Shown here piece after piece: positions 5,576 through 5,903 of a DNA stretch of 5,903 nt. Position numbers and translations under genes: made by a program. Each line of letters opens with the position of its first letter. The first letter of the stretch is position 1. The DNA comes from CAYHKY01 sp964357355 (GTDB lineage: Bacteria; Patescibacteriota; Microgenomatia; UBA10105), in the NCBI GenBank assembly GCA_964357355.1, contig CAYHKY010000079.1, forward strand, positions 1 through 5,903, written 5' to 3'. The notes beneath the pieces are model-generated. The model was not told the origin of the DNA and searched no databases. It saw only the letters and a list, made by a program, of their open reading frames with translations.

Positions 5576-5903
5576 CAGATTACCTTTATACTTCCTCTTG
5601 GGACTCCCATAGCACACGTTATAGGGAACTCGCCACTTTTGTCGGGTGTAAATTCAAATACAAGTGTTTTACCTTTTTCCAAAAACTGCGGCTGGGTAAG
5701 CCGGGAGATCATGATTGAGCTCATGCAACCGGACCCTTCATCCTTGACATCAATTTCCATCCGTACGGGTTTGCCAACTCGCACTGAAAACGTATTAGGA
5801 CTAATGTCATTTGCAGAGGTGTAAGTAGTTTTTACAATTTGCACACTATTTTCTACAACTGTGGGCGCTGGTGTAGTATCCGGATTTACCGCTTTTTTTG
5901 CTC
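5575..5903 (-). CDS. protein with C-terminal cupredoxin domain, 5'-truncated by window edge
   Basis: The frame is open from the TGA stop (5577-5575) to the right edge, so about 108 C-terminal residues are visible and the true start is outside. A GTG at 5844-5842 is internal. Upstream of it the frame reads through a Pro/Thr-rich linker (containing NPDTTPAPTVVEN). The domain has the pattern SPNTFSVRVGKPVRMEI, then GCMSS, then LVFEFTPDKSGEFPITCAMG and GSIKVI. This is a cupredoxin-type beta fold in which the two cysteines and the methionine of CAMG are likely copper ligands. Similar domains occur at the end of TauE/SafE-like membrane proteins and as stand-alone secreted copper proteins; which of these this is cannot be seen. 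It lies first in the visible cluster, 120 bp before the HMA gene. Confidence 0.85.
   Translation of the reverse strand, partial: AKKAVNPDTTPAPTVVENSVQIVKTTYTSANDISPNTFSVRVGKPVRMEIDVKDEGSGCMSSIMISRLTQPQFLEKGKTLVFEFTPDKSGEFPITCAMGVPRGSIKVI

Noticed and set aside
5432..5617. 61-aa minus-strand frame overlapping the spacer
   Set aside because: It overlaps the end of the cupredoxin gene and the start of the chaperone gene in another frame, crosses both hairpins, and has low-complexity, family-free sequence. It is probably a shadow of the structured spacer.
5570..5824. 84-aa plus-strand frame
   Set aside because: It is antisense to the cupredoxin domain, whose motifs are clear on the minus strand.

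Overview
The window is a copper-handling gene cluster on the minus strand, with one tRNA gene on the plus strand at the left edge. The DNA is moderately AT-rich and the proteins are bacterial. Genes are packed 4-25 bp apart and most have recognisable Shine-Dalgarno sites. All visible stops are TAA, apart from one TGA, and no frame needs TGA as a sense codon, so code 11 fits and the recoded-TGA lineages are unlikely. A run of 10 N (493-502) points to a scaffolded draft or metagenome assembly. The overall look suggests an uncultivated bacterium, possibly of the Candidate Phyla Radiation, but that is inference only; nothing here fixes the taxon.

Layout, read in the minus-strand transcription direction (right to left). 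5903-5575: the C-terminal part of a protein ending in a cupredoxin domain; its 5' end lies outside the window. 5574-5455: a 120-bp spacer almost filled by two inverted-repeat structures. 5454-5248: a 68-aa CxxC heavy-metal-associated (HMA) protein, a CopZ-type chaperone. 5239-1835: a very long (1134 aa) copper P1B-type ATPase, CopA. 1830-1315: a membrane-anchored DUF1573 protein. 1308-460: a CcdA/DsbD-type thiol-redox membrane protein, interrupted near its C-terminus by the N gap. 434-165: an 89-aa two-helix membrane protein resembling DUF5676. On the plus strand, 41-112 is a tRNA-Ile(GAT) with several departures from consensus, convergent with the operon.

The genes make a coherent module. 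The HMA chaperone can pass Cu(I) to CopA, which pumps it out of the cytoplasm. The cupredoxin-domain protein may bind copper at or outside the membrane. The CcdA-like protein could carry reducing equivalents across the membrane to keep extracytoplasmic thiols reduced, and the DUF1573 protein, with its CGC motif, is a possible partner. No copper-responsive repressor gene is visible.

The most unusual points are in CopA and in the spacer upstream of the HMA gene. CopA carries (i) a 60-bp dRS3-like palindromic repeat inserted exactly in frame as 20 codons between its two HMA domains, (ii) an unassigned stretch of about 100 residues in the same linker, and (iii) a C-terminal extension of an extra transmembrane helix plus about 145 residues that by eye recalls the MacB/FtsX-type extracytoplasmic domain. 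The spacer holds a long imperfect hairpin abutting the cupredoxin stop codon and a separate 9-bp perfect inverted repeat next to the chaperone ribosome site. I see no wholly new defence or mobile system.
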